A stretch of 64,000 nt of DNA from Chionoecetes opilio. Lineage: Eukaryota > Arthropoda > Malacostraca > Decapoda > Majidae. The DNA is taken from the NCBI GenBank assembly GCA_016584305.1, contig JACEEZ010023664.1, positions 527,083 through 591,082 of the forward strand, read 5' to 3'. Within the stretch, counting starts at the first letter, position 1. Every line of letters starts with the position of its first letter. Position numbers and translations under genes: made by a program. The notes under the pieces were generated by a model. That model was not told the DNA's origin, did no database searches, and saw only the letters and a list, made by a program, of their open reading frames with translations. This document shows, in pieces, positions 21,400 to 32,785 of the stretch.

Positions 21400-23690
21400 A
21401 ACGGGAGGAGATACCCCCTCCTGTTTTGGCCGACTCAGGGCCCCGGGTAGGCTGGACTAGGGCGATGCCCCGCCCCCGCGGCATCGTTGCCCCTCGGGGG
21501 GCCAAATTTCCCTTTTTTCCGGCGTCCTTGAATCGGCCCGTCCTCCTCCCCCCAATCCCGGTTCCTTTGCCGGGAAAGCCCTCGCCCTTTTGCGTCGTTT
21601 TCTAAAAGAAGGACCGTGCCCTTTGGGGGAAGTGACAAATTTGAAAAGGGAGGAAACATCGTCATCTTTTTTCCCTCCAATCGTTTGATTTCCTTCTTCG
21701 GGTGGGGTTGTCCAATCCTTAAACCACCCTGCTTCTTCTCCTCCCCCATAAATCCTTGAGCCCGAAAAAGGGCCAGTCCCGCGTTTTCCTGGGAAACGTA
21801 CCACAGGGGGCGTCGCGGGGGCTTGTTCTGCTCCCTTTGGGAACGTTTGGTCAGGGTTGTCTTGGGGAATCTCAAAGGGGGCCCCTTTCTTTAAACGGAG
21901 TTTTCACAGAGATCGTGCCTCAGGGCCATTGCTTGCAGTACCCCAGAGAAAACAAAAGGGGGGCCCTCGTTCCATTTCCGGGCCTTCTTTTGGGCCCACC
22001 CCCAGGGGACAGCGGGGTTTTTCAGCATCTGAACCTTGAGGAAAGAAATTTGGCCCTTTTGGCCCTTTCAAACCGGGGTTTTGATGGAGGGGCTCCGGGA
22101 GGGCGGAAGGGTTTTTCCCTGGACCTTCCCCAAACCGAGGAACAGGTAGGAAGACGGAGAAGTTCTTCATAGTCCTCCCTGGATGGTTCTTCGACATCAA
22201 GCCCCCTTCGGGAAACCCAAAATGCGTCGTCCTTCAGCTTCTGGCAGTGTCATTGGGCCAAAAACTCTACGAGGTCCTCCGTGTTTCCACCGTTTTTCTT
22301 CCGAGGAATCCCTTCCCCGCTCTCTCTGCGAGGAAACCCCGAAAGGGCCATCGATTTACCGGGGTTGTTTTAAGATTCCAATGGGCAGACCAAGGAAAGC
22401 CCCAGGCTGGGTTGAAAACCCTTTAGGATCACCCGTTTAAAATTTAAAGGCGGCAGCCAACCAAAGCAACTTCGTCCGAGTTCTTGCTCAAAACCCGGGA
22501 AAGCAAACACCTTGCAACCCTGCCTGGTTTTGAAAAACCGTGGTGGGGCCCAAAAAAGGGAAAGGGGATGTTTTTGTCCCTGACCGCCCCTTTTGTCCAC
22601 CTCCTTTCAAGACCACTGCCGCCAAATTTTTTTGCCCCTCAAATCCGGCTTTCCGGGAACCCCCAAGAAAGGAAATCTTCGTCATCTTCCCCTTGAGGAG
22701 GAAAGGCGATGCGGTTCCCCCGTATCACCAGAAGGGACGGGAGGGTTTTCCCTCCCCAAAGCCGGCCCAAACCTCTCCGGTATTTTCCCCGGTTCCCGCA
22801 GTTCCACCAAAGATCCCCTCGGGGGGCTTGCTCTCTCCCCGCAATTCGTTCTTGATTTGGAACCCTGCTCTTCGAGACCGCCAACCCCCCAATGGGCCCT
22901 TCCCAAAAACTTGGCGGTAGCTTCGAAAGTTTTACGTTCTTGCCCCCACCGACAACTTCTCCTCCCATCCCCAATTTTAAATGAGGTTTAAATCCTTCCG
23001 GAGTTTAATGGGGACTGGTTTTGGGTTTTTCCCCTGGCTTTGGGGGGGGGTCCACGAGCTGGTGATGACTTTTTCGACACGACGGGTGCTGGCTCTACTT
23101 TGGCTTGGGTTTCCCCCTTTTAGTCAGGGCCCGGCAAAAGTTTGCTGTCTTCCCCCGTTCCCGGGGCCGCTTGATTCGAGTTCCGCGCTCATTTTTGCTT
23201 CTTTTACCTTCTTCGCTTCACGATTTTTAATTTCCCGCCATGGAAAGATTCCCCCCCTGCTTCTCTCTGGGGCTCCGAGGAAATCCCTTTTTCCTTTGTC
23301 CTTCACGTCTGCCCGTTGGAGAAGGGGAGGGGGCAGGTCGAAGATTTTTTTGAAGGGTTTTCCCTTTTAAAATCTCCTCATCCATCGATGTTTTGGCCTG
23401 TCTTTGTTCTTTTTTCTTCTTGAGGTTATTTTAACCCTTTTTCCACTTTTACAGTTCCTGCCGGCGTGGGATTACTGTAGGGTTTTCGAAACCCGGCCCC
23501 CCCCCGCGACCAGAAAGGGGGGAACCTCCTCCACCACCGCCTTCCTGCTCCCGCCGCCGTCTTCCCCATCTCCCGGTGGTGGGGGTAGTAAACGGAAAGG
23601 GGGACCTGCTCCTTTTGATGGTAGCCGGGGGCCGGTGATTTTCATCGTTGGGCCTTGTCGATCAGCCCAAAGGGTTAAATAGCGGCTCTT
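21400..23690 (-). pseudogene. GC-rich coding-like block, product not recognised
   Basis: This 2.3-kb block is far richer in G+C than its surroundings and has long overlapping open frames, with the more protein-like composition on the minus strand: charged, Pro/Gly/Arg-rich segments such as KNREAKKVKEAKMSAELESS (near 23200) and WNCGNRGKYRRGLGRLWGG (near 22780). The latter recalls a retroelement Gag zinc knuckle (CxxCGxxGH) with lost residues, but the match is poor. The frame shifts many times at homopolymers. It could be a Gag/ORF1 of the reversed retroelement next to it, or a host gene; sequence damage prevents a decision. Confidence 0.35.
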
Positions 23691-24228
23691 GTTTCCATGG
23701 TTTTTTTCCTGAGGGAGAAAAAAGTGGAATTTAAAAAAATCCTAAAAATTTGAGTCACGGGCACCTAAAATTTTCCCTTTTTCGGGGCCCCAAATTACTC
23801 AATTCGCCCAAACTTTCAACGGGAATTAAATGTTTTTTTTTTATGAGAGGAAACCCAAAAACACACGAGCGTTGGGAACATTTCAAAAAATTTTGCTTTT
23901 TGGGGCAAACCCCCGTACAAATACTAAAAGACATTTTATGGCACAAATTTAAAAAAATTTAATATACCAATTTTTACGTTTTCAATGGGTGCAAAATAAG
24001 GCCCCTTGGGGTTTTAACCACAAATCCGAAAACTACTAAGGGGCAAAGGAAAAGCAAAACAGGACAAGCCCGGGCCCCAAACCCCCATTAAACCCCAACC
24101 AAAAATTCTTTTCTACATTGGGTTTTCGTAATATTTAGCTTTTTTCAGATTTTTTTCTTTCCTGTAATAAATAGGGTATCCTTTGGACGGAGCATTAATG
24201 TAAACCTTTTTCCCCCCCGTAAACCCCC
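23691..24228. other. No gene recognised; homopolymer-rich
   Basis: AT-rich damaged sequence between the GC-rich block and the MTIF2 G3 exon. By gene order an MTIF2 exon with the GEAGGITQHIGA segment should lie between about 18.8 and 24.2 kb; I could not identify it with confidence. Confidence 0.35.
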
Positions 24229-24412
24229 AGTGGAGTTTGGAAAATGGAGAAAAGGGCCCCCCTTTCCCGGAAAACACCCGGCCCGGGTGCCTTCGGGGCC
24301 CTGCGGGCTCGGGGGGCCATGGTGGGTGATGTGGTGGTGCTGGGGGTGGCAGCTGGGCGACGGGGGGCCCGGGGCCCAGGGCGGGGGGAGTCCCCCGGCC
24401 TTTGGGTCAAAG
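24229..24412 (+). CDS. MTIF2: MTIF2 exon with the G3 (DTPGH) region, damaged
   Basis: IF2 is the GTPase that positions initiator tRNA on the small ribosomal subunit; in this family the G3 segment reads DTPGHAAFSAMRARG and runs on into a hydrophobic strand ending VAADDGV. Here the frame from about 24232 gives SLENGEKGPLSRKTPGPGAF, directly followed by GALRARGAMVGDVVVLGVAA and then GRRGARG where DDGV is expected. The match in order, spacing and residues is unmistakable over about 40 codons. Departures all enlarge G or C runs. The acceptor is CCCCCAG at 24228; the donor, near 24412, cannot be fixed because the sequence there (AAAGGAAAC) is altered. The downstream partner is the G4 exon at 33786. 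Confidence 0.7.
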
Positions 24413-24489
24413 GAAACTGGTGGTCATTTAGAAACAGAACCCCTTGCCCGCACACCCTTTTGCAAAGGTCCCATGGTTTGTTTGCTCTA

Positions 24490-25639
24490 ACTTAAAAGTC
24501 AAAACCCTTATGAAAATTTAACACTTCATAAATCCTCCTGGCTCACCCTGGCTTGGTGGTTTTCAACTCTTGATGGGACTTGCCTAGGTAATGGGTTGTG
24601 CAATGTTTTAAATTGAAGAAATTAATTTTGCTGTACCCCTTTTACATTTTTCCAATCATAAATCTAAATCATGTAATGGTTATAAATGAGAGAAAATGGT
24701 AGTTGCTTTATTTTTCATAATGCGCAGATAGTGCTTTCACTGCTTTCATCATTCATCTTGTTTACAGTAACATACAAAAACTAGCACTCCTCAACAAACT
24801 GATCTCCATTCTCTCAATCCTAGATCTTCATACCATGTCCAAGTCTCATTTGCATGTATCACTGTTGGTACTATAATGGTATCACACAGTGTCTTCATTA
24901 CTCCTTGTTTACAGTTCTTCCTTGCCTTAAACCCAAAAGATCCTGTAACCCTCCTGCCTTGTATTCTTTTTCACATACTTTTTCCATGCTTTCATACTTG
25001 CTTAGGAATAACCAAGGCACTGAAACTAGTATTTTTTTTTGTTATTTATGGAGTCAAGATTAGAATATATTGTTATGCAGAAAACTGCTGCTGACCCTTT
25101 TCTATGGACGGCACACTGTTTTAGACTGGCAAGATGCACCACTTCTGACAGAGCACTGTATCCCTACACGTTGGGCACGTTGGGTCCGGACATGATACCC
25201 GTTTGGGGCGACTACACAAACGGGTGGTAGATAAAACAAACACAGGGTTCCTTTAGTTCCTTTGACCGTTTTCTACCTCTGAAGTTACATTGCACAGGCT
25301 GGGAGCTATTGGACGATTAAAGACAAAAAATCGTTCACTTCACCACATACCCGAATTCATAGTTCACAGTCATGCAAGGTGCAGTAGGCTGAGGGACAAC
25401 GTAAGGTAGGACGCCCGGGGAAGGAGGTGGTGTCCACGAGAGGGAGCGGTAAAGCCTGACCCGCGCAGTGTTCAAACAGACTGACTGGCGTCCCCACGCC
25501 AACCCCGCTGGGCCCACTAGGCTCACTTCCCGCGCTGATTCTCCCGCCAAATCACCCAGGGCTGCGGCCCCAACACGCCCATACACCCAACAGTCTTCCC
25601 ACGTCCATAACATTATCATGGTTCTGTCATGAAGAAGAT
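24490..25639. other. Intronic sequence, no gene recognised
   Basis: Sequence quality looks normal here. No open frame with a recognisable product; short frames on either strand have unstructured composition. It may contain old LINE remnants on the minus strand (24780-25100). Confidence 0.4.
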
Positions 25640-25800
25640 CTCCTAACTTTTTTAACATTTACCTTTAGCCTATACCTCTGGCAATTAATACTATTTACCC
25701 CCTTACCAACTTTTGCAAATGCCCTCCATTTTCTGTAATCAACAGTGTCATCTGCAAACAAAGGCTTTTTTATATTGAGCTTTCCACCTGGCTTTGTATG
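25640..25800 (-). mobile_element. RTE-like LINE fragment with FADD motif
   Basis: The minus strand reads KPLFADDTVDYRKWRAFAKV, then YRLKVNVKKVRRS, the catalytic aspartate box and the following motif of an RTE-like reverse transcriptase. It is joined head to head with the next feature. Confidence 0.6.
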
Positions 25801-25802
25801 AG

Positions 25803-26245
25803 TATTCCACTGAAAAACAGAGGAAGAGTATTTGAAGCATGTATAAGATAAAGCATTGCTGTATGGTTCTGAGACATGGGTTTGACGAAGAAGTTGGAGG
25901 ATGTGTTGGTTGGTTGTGATCGGAGAATGTTGAGGTGTGTGACTGGGAACATGGAGAGATGAGTTTTCCAGTGAAGAGGTGGGCAAAAAAATGTGGATTG
26001 AAGGAGCTGAATACAGTGCTGAGAGTCGGCGATTGAGGTGGTTTGGCATGTGAAGAGGAGAAAAGGTGGTGAGGCATTGGGGAGAGCTGTGGAGTGGAAG
26101 TGCCAGGTCGCCATCCACCGGCAGGCCAAGGAAGACATGGAGGTAGTGTGTTAAAAAAGAGTATCTGGCAGCATTGGGCATTAAAGAAGTAGACGTAACG
26201 GATAGAGATAGTTGGAAGCGTATCATCGGCCGTCTAACCTCGTAA
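25803..26245 (+). mobile_element. RTE-like LINE C-terminal fragment
   Basis: Allowing frame changes, the plus strand encodes LLYGSETW (25859), GCDRRMLRC, GLKELNTVLRVR, RRLRWFG and STGRPRKTW, then LAALGIKEVDVTDRD. This order is the C-terminal domain of RTE-like elements. A similar short segment recurs at 26315-26390. Together with 25640-25800 it marks an inversion of one element or the meeting of two. Confidence 0.65.
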
Positions 26246-26999
26246 GGTATTATGAGAAAAATCTGACTTAAACAGTAAGAAGAAGAAGAAATATATAGCG
26301 GGACTGGGTGATAAACAAGAGTATTCCACTGAAAAGCATTGGACAGTATTTAAGCATGTGTAAAATCATTTGCTGTACGGTTTTGGGATGTATGAATTAG
26401 TTCCGAAAAATTCATACAATTTAGCAGTAAAAAAAAAAAAAGGGATATGTAAGGTTTTGTAAAAATTCAAAGAGCTTATGAGAGGCTTTGGTGTCTCAGG
26501 CTATAATTGAGGGGTTTTGAATCGGGGACTAGTAAAATTCTTTGGTCCGAAGGGGTTTTGATCCAAGAATACCTCAGTCTACTTTTTGATCCCAAGCTTT
26601 GATCAGAGCAAATTTGGGGGACCATGGCCAACATTTTTTTTTAAAAAGAATTTTTTTATGAAAAAGTATGACTTTTAGAGCTGGCGGGTTGAGGTAGTTT
26701 TAAAGACTCTTTACCATTAATCTATAAGAAAAGTTTGACAATAAAAAAGGTATGTATTTGAAAAATTTTATTATTGGGGGGCTTGAAGAGATAAAGAAAA
26801 TATGAAGTTTTCTGGCAAAGTTGGCCCAAAGGGGGTAGTTTTAAGAGTGTGAAGCATCTTATTATTCATTTAAATATCAACAGTAAATTTGGTGTCAGTT
26901 TTTACCCGAAAATTGGAACGGGTTTTTGTATTTTTTTTTAATGCGAGTGAATATCAAGAACATCCTAGTTTAAGGAGTCCATTGGGTTCCCCTGTCTCC
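26246..26999. other. No gene recognised
   Basis: It begins with a partial duplicate of 25803-25880 (GTATTCCACTGAAAA at 26320), then turns homopolymer-rich from about 26430. No product recognised. Confidence 0.4.
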
Positions 27000-27360
27000 C
27001 GGGGTTATCAATCGTCCCCGGAAACTGAGTCGCTTGTGATAGTAGATCAAAACTATAGTCTATTTCACCTACGTGTAAAATATTTTGTTTTCCCGTGGTC
27101 AGCACATGATAACACAGGGCGGGCGATGGTCTGTTTGTCTCGATTTGGGCCCGCGTCTGCGCAGGGTGTCTCGCAACTCATCCCAGAAAAGGGGTGTCCT
27201 CACACTAATGTCCACCTCTTTTCATGCAGTCACTTAATTCCTTTAAAGGTAATTTTTCTTTTTTCTCTTTTCGGACACACAGTACCCCCCGAGTTTTGGG
27301 TTGCTTTTTCCCAAGGATAGCGCGAAACTCGGACAGAAATTCGGGTATTGAAAAAAACCC
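27000..27360 (+). repeat. Dispersed repeat family R2, damaged copy
   Basis: It is collinear with the reverse complement of 32786-33290: CTATAGTCTATTTCACCT, AAATATTTT, a GGGCGGGCGATGGTCTG block, and a terminal GCGCGAAACTCGG. This copy shows extra G and C runs compared with the other. Confidence 0.6.
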
Positions 27361-27424
27361 GTAAAGATGCTTTTTTAATCCCGGGGGCGAGGTGTACCCC
27401 ACCCTATTTTTCGTTTAAGACCAC

Positions 27425-27660
27425 TTTTTCCCAAAAAAAAATATCCTGAAAATGCCCCAAACCCCTGTCCACCCAGCAGTGACTGGTCCCGGGGATGTTA
27501 GCCAAGGGTTTGTGACCCGCCTCCCGGGGTGGTGGCTTCAGCCAACACTACGTAGAGGAGAGGAGGGAGGAGGAAGAGGGGGGAGGAGAGGAGAGGAGAG
27601 GAGTTTGAGCTTGAGCTTGAAATGGGAGCTACACAGCGGATGCTGTTGGTGAGCCTTTAG
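27425..27660 (+). repeat. Dispersed repeat family R1, copy 2
   Basis: It matches the reverse complement of about 3710-3930: ATATCCTGAAAATGCC, GTCCACCCAGCAGTGA, GGGGTGGTGGCTTC and CAGCGGATGCTGTT. It includes a GAGGAG-rich run at 27553-27602. Confidence 0.6.
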
Positions 27661-28179
27661 TCCAGCGTTCTCCCGCACACAGTATTCTGGGCTGCGTTCA
27701 GTAGATTCCCCGCGCATAGTATCGTCTCTTCCTACTGAAAGATTCAACACATTTGTACCAAGATAGCAGCTGTCGAAATTATCGTTTGTGGCTATTCTAT
27801 TCGCAGAATAACTTTGATGCCCCTTATTTGATGCACACAAGTTATAGCGGCAGGACATGAAATATTAAGGAGGCAAAAAGAGGAGAGAGAAGGGGAAAAG
27901 GGTTTTTTTTTTTTGGCCTTTGTTTACCTTTTTTTTTTTATACCTTATTTTGGCGCGAGCTGGAAACCCCAGGGGCAAACCACCTCCTCGAGTCGGTGTG
28001 CGAGAGAGCAATACGTATTGCAAAATGTACGGTGAATTCGCAATACGTACCGTACGTATTGCCCTACTGAACGCACCCCTGTCCTACGAAGATACTTGAT
28101 CTTGATCTTGATATTACAGGTGGCCTATTCTTCATGGCCCAGGCCTTTGAACCAGTGTTTGGCATAAAATAAGTTACAT
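27661..28179. other. No gene recognised
   Basis: Non-coding. Around 27990-28070 three close copies of CAATACGTA-type sequence occur. The damaged-looking sequence ends near 27960. Confidence 0.4.
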
Positions 28180-28860
28180 CTGGGAAATAATAGCACCTGA
28201 CCTCACCCCCCGCCGATCCTTACTTATTTACCACAAAATACTCCTTTGTAAGTGATTAACAAGGAGTGTGTGGTACTGTGGTTGCTGGAGGTACTGGAGG
28301 AAACAGGAGAGAAGAGAGGAAGGCATTGGGGGAAACCTTTAGAGAAGGGAGGAAAGCATTAGTGTAGTGATTAGTTAGTAAGGAGCAAGGCACTGAGTGA
28401 TCTAGCTCTGTAGACTTTTTTATGTCTATGTTAGTGTGCTTTTATGTATGACAAGGCAGGTGAAGGGATTATCTTGTTAAAAATGTTCCATCTCTGTCTC
28501 TCTGATTTGTCTTCTTGTGACCTTTGACGCTTAGTATCGCTTCATAGGTTCTTTTCAAACTTTGTCTGCTTCTTTAACAGATTTGTCAACTCTTCCCTTT
28601 TCTATTTCACCTGGGATACTAAAACATTTTCATTTGTTTTGGTCTGAGTGAGTGAGTGCATCAGCTGATGGTTGTGTGACAGTGTTATACGGCAAAAAAC
28701 ACTGTCACAATGCCTTCCTCTCTTCTCTCCTGTCTCCTCCAGTACCTCCAGAAACCACAGTACCACACACGTCATGGTTAATCACTTATAAATGAGTATT
28801 TCGTGGTAAATAAGTAAGGAACGGGAGCGGCATGAGCCTCTAATCACAGGCTCACTAAAG
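28180..28860. repeat. Dispersed repeat family R1, inverted pair
   Basis: The block at about 28200-28335 (TACCACAAAATACTCC, GTGTGTGGTACTGTGG, GGAGGTACTGGAGG) returns in reverse at about 28685-28830 (CCTCCAGTACCTCC, CCACAGTACCACAC). The two arms enclose about 350 bp. Part of 28500-28560 resembles the insert at 3226-3310. Confidence 0.6.
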
Positions 28861-28992
28861 AAATTCTGTCTGCCCACCACGGGCGAGGGCCAACCATCAC
28901 AGCCCCTCAAGGAACCTCCAGGGCCTATCATCCCCACCTCTGGAGGTCACTGCCTAACGGTGCTGTAGGCATACACGCACACACACACACAC
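28861..28992 (+). mobile_element. SINE 3' end with (CA)n
   Basis: It contains TCTGCCCACCACGGGCG, CACTGCCTAACGGTGC and TGTAGGCATACACG followed by CA repeats, as in 2869-3349 (reversed) and 3960-4106. Confidence 0.6.
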
Positions 28993-30096
28993 TTTGAAAA
29001 GGGGTACCTCATAAGAGACTGCTCGGGAAGCTAAAACATGTAGGAGGATTGAAGGGTGGTTTGCTGAAGTGGATGGAAGACTTTTTGAGCAACAGAGATG
29101 AGAACAGTAATAATAGATCAAAAGTCAGAATGGTGCAGTGTGATAAGTGGAGTTCCTCAAGGATCATATTGGCCCCAGTGATGTTCTTGGTCTATGTAAA
29201 TGATATGACAGAAGGAGTAAAAGTTATATGAGTTTATTCGCTGATGATGCTAAATTACTAAGAAAAGTAGAAAGTAAAGAGGACTGTGAGGATTTAAAAA
29301 GGATCTAGATAAGATTTCAGATGGAGTCAAATATGGGAAATGGATTTTAATGCCAAAAAGGTAAAGTGATGGAAATGGGCAGTAGCAAAAAGAGACAGAG
29401 AGGAAAGTATTCAATGGGAAACGAATGGATAATCAAAACAAAGGTCAAAAAAAGATCTGGGATATGGATTAAGGACAATTTGTCACCTGAGAAGCATATA
29501 AACAAGATCACAGGAGATACATATCAGTTGTTTGAGGAAATAAGAATGGCATTCAAATATCTGGATAAAGAGATGATTAAGAAATTGATAACATCTTTGA
29601 TTCGACCAAGGTTGGAATATGCGGCAGCGATTTGGTCACCACATAATAAGAAGGATATAAGGAAGATTGAGAGAATACAAAGAGCAGCCACAAAATGGCC
29701 CCCAAGCCTGAGAGATTTACCATATGAGGAAAGACTTTCAAGACTGAAACCCCCAAACTCTTGAGAAAAGAAGAGTAAGGGGAGATTTTTAATAGCAGTG
29801 TATAGAGCATCAATGGGTCTGGAAAAAATTGATAGAGAAGATCTGTTTGTGTGGGACGATAGAAGTACAAGAGGTCATGAGAAGAAATTGAAAAGGACAA
29901 CATGCAAGAGGGACATCAAAAAATACAACTTCCCGTATAGAAGCATAGAAGCCTGGAATAACCTTGATGCAAAAGTGATTAATGCAAAAGTATTCAGGAC
30001 TTCAAAGCAACTGGAAATAGTAGATTTGGAGACGGGACAGTACGAGCATAGCTCTTTTCCTGTATGTTATAACTAGGTAAATACAACTAGGTAAAT
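28993..30096 (+). mobile_element. LINE family A, copy 2 (5'-truncated)
   Basis: It starts inside the reverse transcriptase at the VPHKRLLGKLKHVGG region, directly after CA repeats. It continues through LKWMEDFLSNR, a VPQGS-like stretch, FADDAKLL (29238), RPRLEYAAAIWSPHNKK and RSIEAWNNLDAKV (29940), and ends with two ACTAGGTAAATACA units (30071-30096). Frameshifts are frequent. The flanking 3' microsatellite joins it to copy 3. Confidence 0.8.
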
Positions 30097-30099
30097 ACA

Positions 30100-30167
<68 letters not shown>

Positions 30168-30169
30168 CA
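30097..30169. repeat. (CACG)n microsatellite
   Basis: About 17 units of ACGC/CACG, in register from the tail of LINE copy 2 to the truncated start of copy 3. Confidence 0.9.
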
Positions 30170-32712
30170 CCTAAGACAAATTCCTGGGGGAGAGAAGAGT
30201 ACGGAGACATGATAAGAGACACAAGCAAATGTTTAAAGAATACGATGAAAAATAGTGAGAACATAATTTTGATAGGAGATTTTAACAGCAAAGAAGTTTG
30301 CTGGGAAGAATGGTAGAAGAAGGAGGAGAAGACTCATGGGCTGGTACATTGTTGGATTTGGTAATGAATAACATCATGACTCAGTGGATTAAAGAGAACA
30401 CAAGATTCAGAGGTAGCGAAGAACCATCAAGACTAGACCTACTATTGACGAAAGAACTGGAAGTAATTAGTAAAGTGAATTATCAGTGCCACTTGGAAAG
30501 AGCGACCATGTACTTATTGAATATGAAATAAATGATGGCAAAAAAAGAGGGGAGAAAAAGAAAGAACACAAGAAAGGAAGATACAATTATGGAAAAGCAG
30601 ATTTGACGGATTAAGAACATTCTTCGGAGAGGGCAGACTGGGGAGTAATTTCCATGCAGCAACGAGTACCCAAAAAAAATGGATGAGTTCATCCGAATTT
30701 ACACCGAAGGAATAAATAGTTATGTTCCAAGTAGTTATCAGAGAAAGAAAAAAAATGAATGGTTAACAGAAAATGTGAATTAGCAAGACTAGAAAGAGAA
30801 AAAAATGGAATAGTTGGGGGAAAAAAGGAGGTATCAACCTTTGGGAGAAGTACAAAAAAACTAGAAATGAATATGTAAGAATCCGAAGAGAAGAAGAAAG
30901 TAACTATGAGAGGAATATAATAAAAAAAATGTAAGAATGAACTGAAACTTTTCATAGATATATTAATGGAAAAAAAAAAACAAGGAAGAATAGATAAGCT
31001 GAAGGTTTGAAGGCATAGTGTATGAAGATGCATTACAACAGGCCGAGGTGATTTAATAAGTGCTACAGACTGTATTTACAAGAGAAAGTTAATTAAAACG
31101 AAAATATAATAGCAAAAGAAAAATATAATGGAAGACATAAAAGTAGACGTAATAGAAGTAAAAAAGGCTAATGGAAAGTCAAGATGTGAGAAAAGCCCCG
31201 GGTCCAGATGGAGTGTCGAACTGGATAATGAAAGAGTGCAGTAACCAACTAGCAGGAAATTACATAGTGTAATTGAGAGTCACTCAAGGAGAGCAGAGTC
31301 CCGCTTTATTGGAAAAAAGCAAATATTGTGCCAATTCAAAAGGAGGTGACAAAGAAGAACCACTAAATTACAGGCCAGTATCATTAACAAGGGACTGGCA
31401 AAAATGTTGTGAAAAAATTGTGAAGGACAGATGGTTGAAATTTTTGGGAAAGACAAACACACTTGCAGGTGGCCAGTTGGATTTAGAGGAGGAATGTCAT
31501 GTACAACAAATTTATTGAGCTTTTACTCGAGAGTGATCGATGTGACACAGGAAAGAGAGGGGTGGGTCGATTGCATTTACTTGGACTAAAGAAGGCATTT
31601 GACAAGGTACCTCATAAGAGACTGCTCTGGAAGTAGAAAAATGTAGGAGGATTGAAGGGTGGTTTGCTGAAGTGGATGGAAGACTTTTTGAGCAACAGAG
31701 AGATGAGAACAGTAATAAAAGATCAAAAGTCGAATGGGCAGTGTGATAAGTGGAGTTCCTCAAGGATCAGTATTGGCCCCAGTGATGTTCTTGGTCTAGT
31801 AAATGAAAAGGCAGAAGGAGTAAACAGTTTATGAGTTTATTCGCTGATGATGCTAAATTACTAAGAAAAGTAGAAAGTAAAGAGGACTGTGAGGATTTAC
31901 AAAAGGATCTAGATAAGATTTTCAGATGGGGTCAAATATGGGAAATGGAGTTTAAATGCCAAAAATTGTAAAGTGATGGAAATGGGCAGTAGCAAAAAGA
32001 GAAGAGAGGAAAGTATCGATGGGAAACGAATGGATATAATCAAAACCAAAGGTCGATTTAAAGATCTGGGAGTATGGATTAAGGACAATTTGTCACCAGA
32101 GAAGCATATTTTAAAAAAGATCACAGGAGATACATACCAGTTGCTGAGGAATACAAGAATGGGATTCAAATATCTGGATGAAGAGAGATCAAGAAATTGA
32201 TAACATCTCTGATTCGATCAAGGTTGGAATATGCGGCCGTGATTTGGTCACCACATAAAAAGAAGGTATAAGGAAGATTGAGAGAATACAAAGAGCAGCA
32301 CAAAAAAATGGCTCCCAAACCTGAGAGATTTAACATATGAAGAAGACTTTCAAAACTAAAACTCCCAACTCTTGAGAAAAGAAGAGAAAGGGGGGATTTA
32401 TAGCAGTGTATAGAGCATCAATGGGTCTGGAAAAAATTGATAGAAATTATCTGTTTTTTCTGGGACGACAGAAGTACAAGAGGTCATGAGAAGAAATTGA
32501 AAAGGACAACATGCAAGAGGGATATAAAAAAATACAGCTTCCTGTATAGAAGCCATAGAAGCCTGGAACAACCTTGATGCAAAAAATGAAATTAAATGCA
32601 AAAAGTATTCGGACTTAAAAGGGAAAACTGGATAATAGTAGATTTGGAGAAAAGGACAGTTTCGAGCATAGCTCTTTTCCTGTATGTTACAAATAGGTAA
32701 AAACAACTAGGG
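30167..32712 (+). mobile_element. LINE family A, copy 3
   Basis: The 5' end is truncated inside the endonuclease (ACCTAAGACAAATTCC, matching 5579). It retains the segment lost from copy 1: DWQKCCEKIVKDRWLKFLGK (31392), KKAFDKVPHKRLL, ISGVPQGSVLAPVMF-like sequence and FADDAKLL (31840). It ends with degenerate CTAGGGAAATACA tails. Single-base indels, mostly in A/T runs, break every domain. Confidence 0.8.
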
Positions 32713-32719
32713 AAATACA

Positions 32720-32778
32720 CACAACCACACACACACACACCACACACACACACCACACACAACACAAAAAAAAAAACG
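32720..32778. repeat. CA-rich microsatellite
   Basis: Imperfect (CA)n with ACC interruptions and an A run, directly downstream of the LINE tail. Confidence 0.8.
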
Positions 32779-32785
32779 TGTACGA

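Noticed and set aside
23455..23490. Possible MTIF2 GEAGGITQHIGA exon (TGCCGGCGTGGGATTAC)
   Set aside because: Only a few codons could match, several deletions must be assumed, and the block around it reads better on the other strand.
24195..24455. Minus-strand Pro/Ala/Arg-rich frame
   Set aside because: It is the antisense of the MTIF2 G3 exon.
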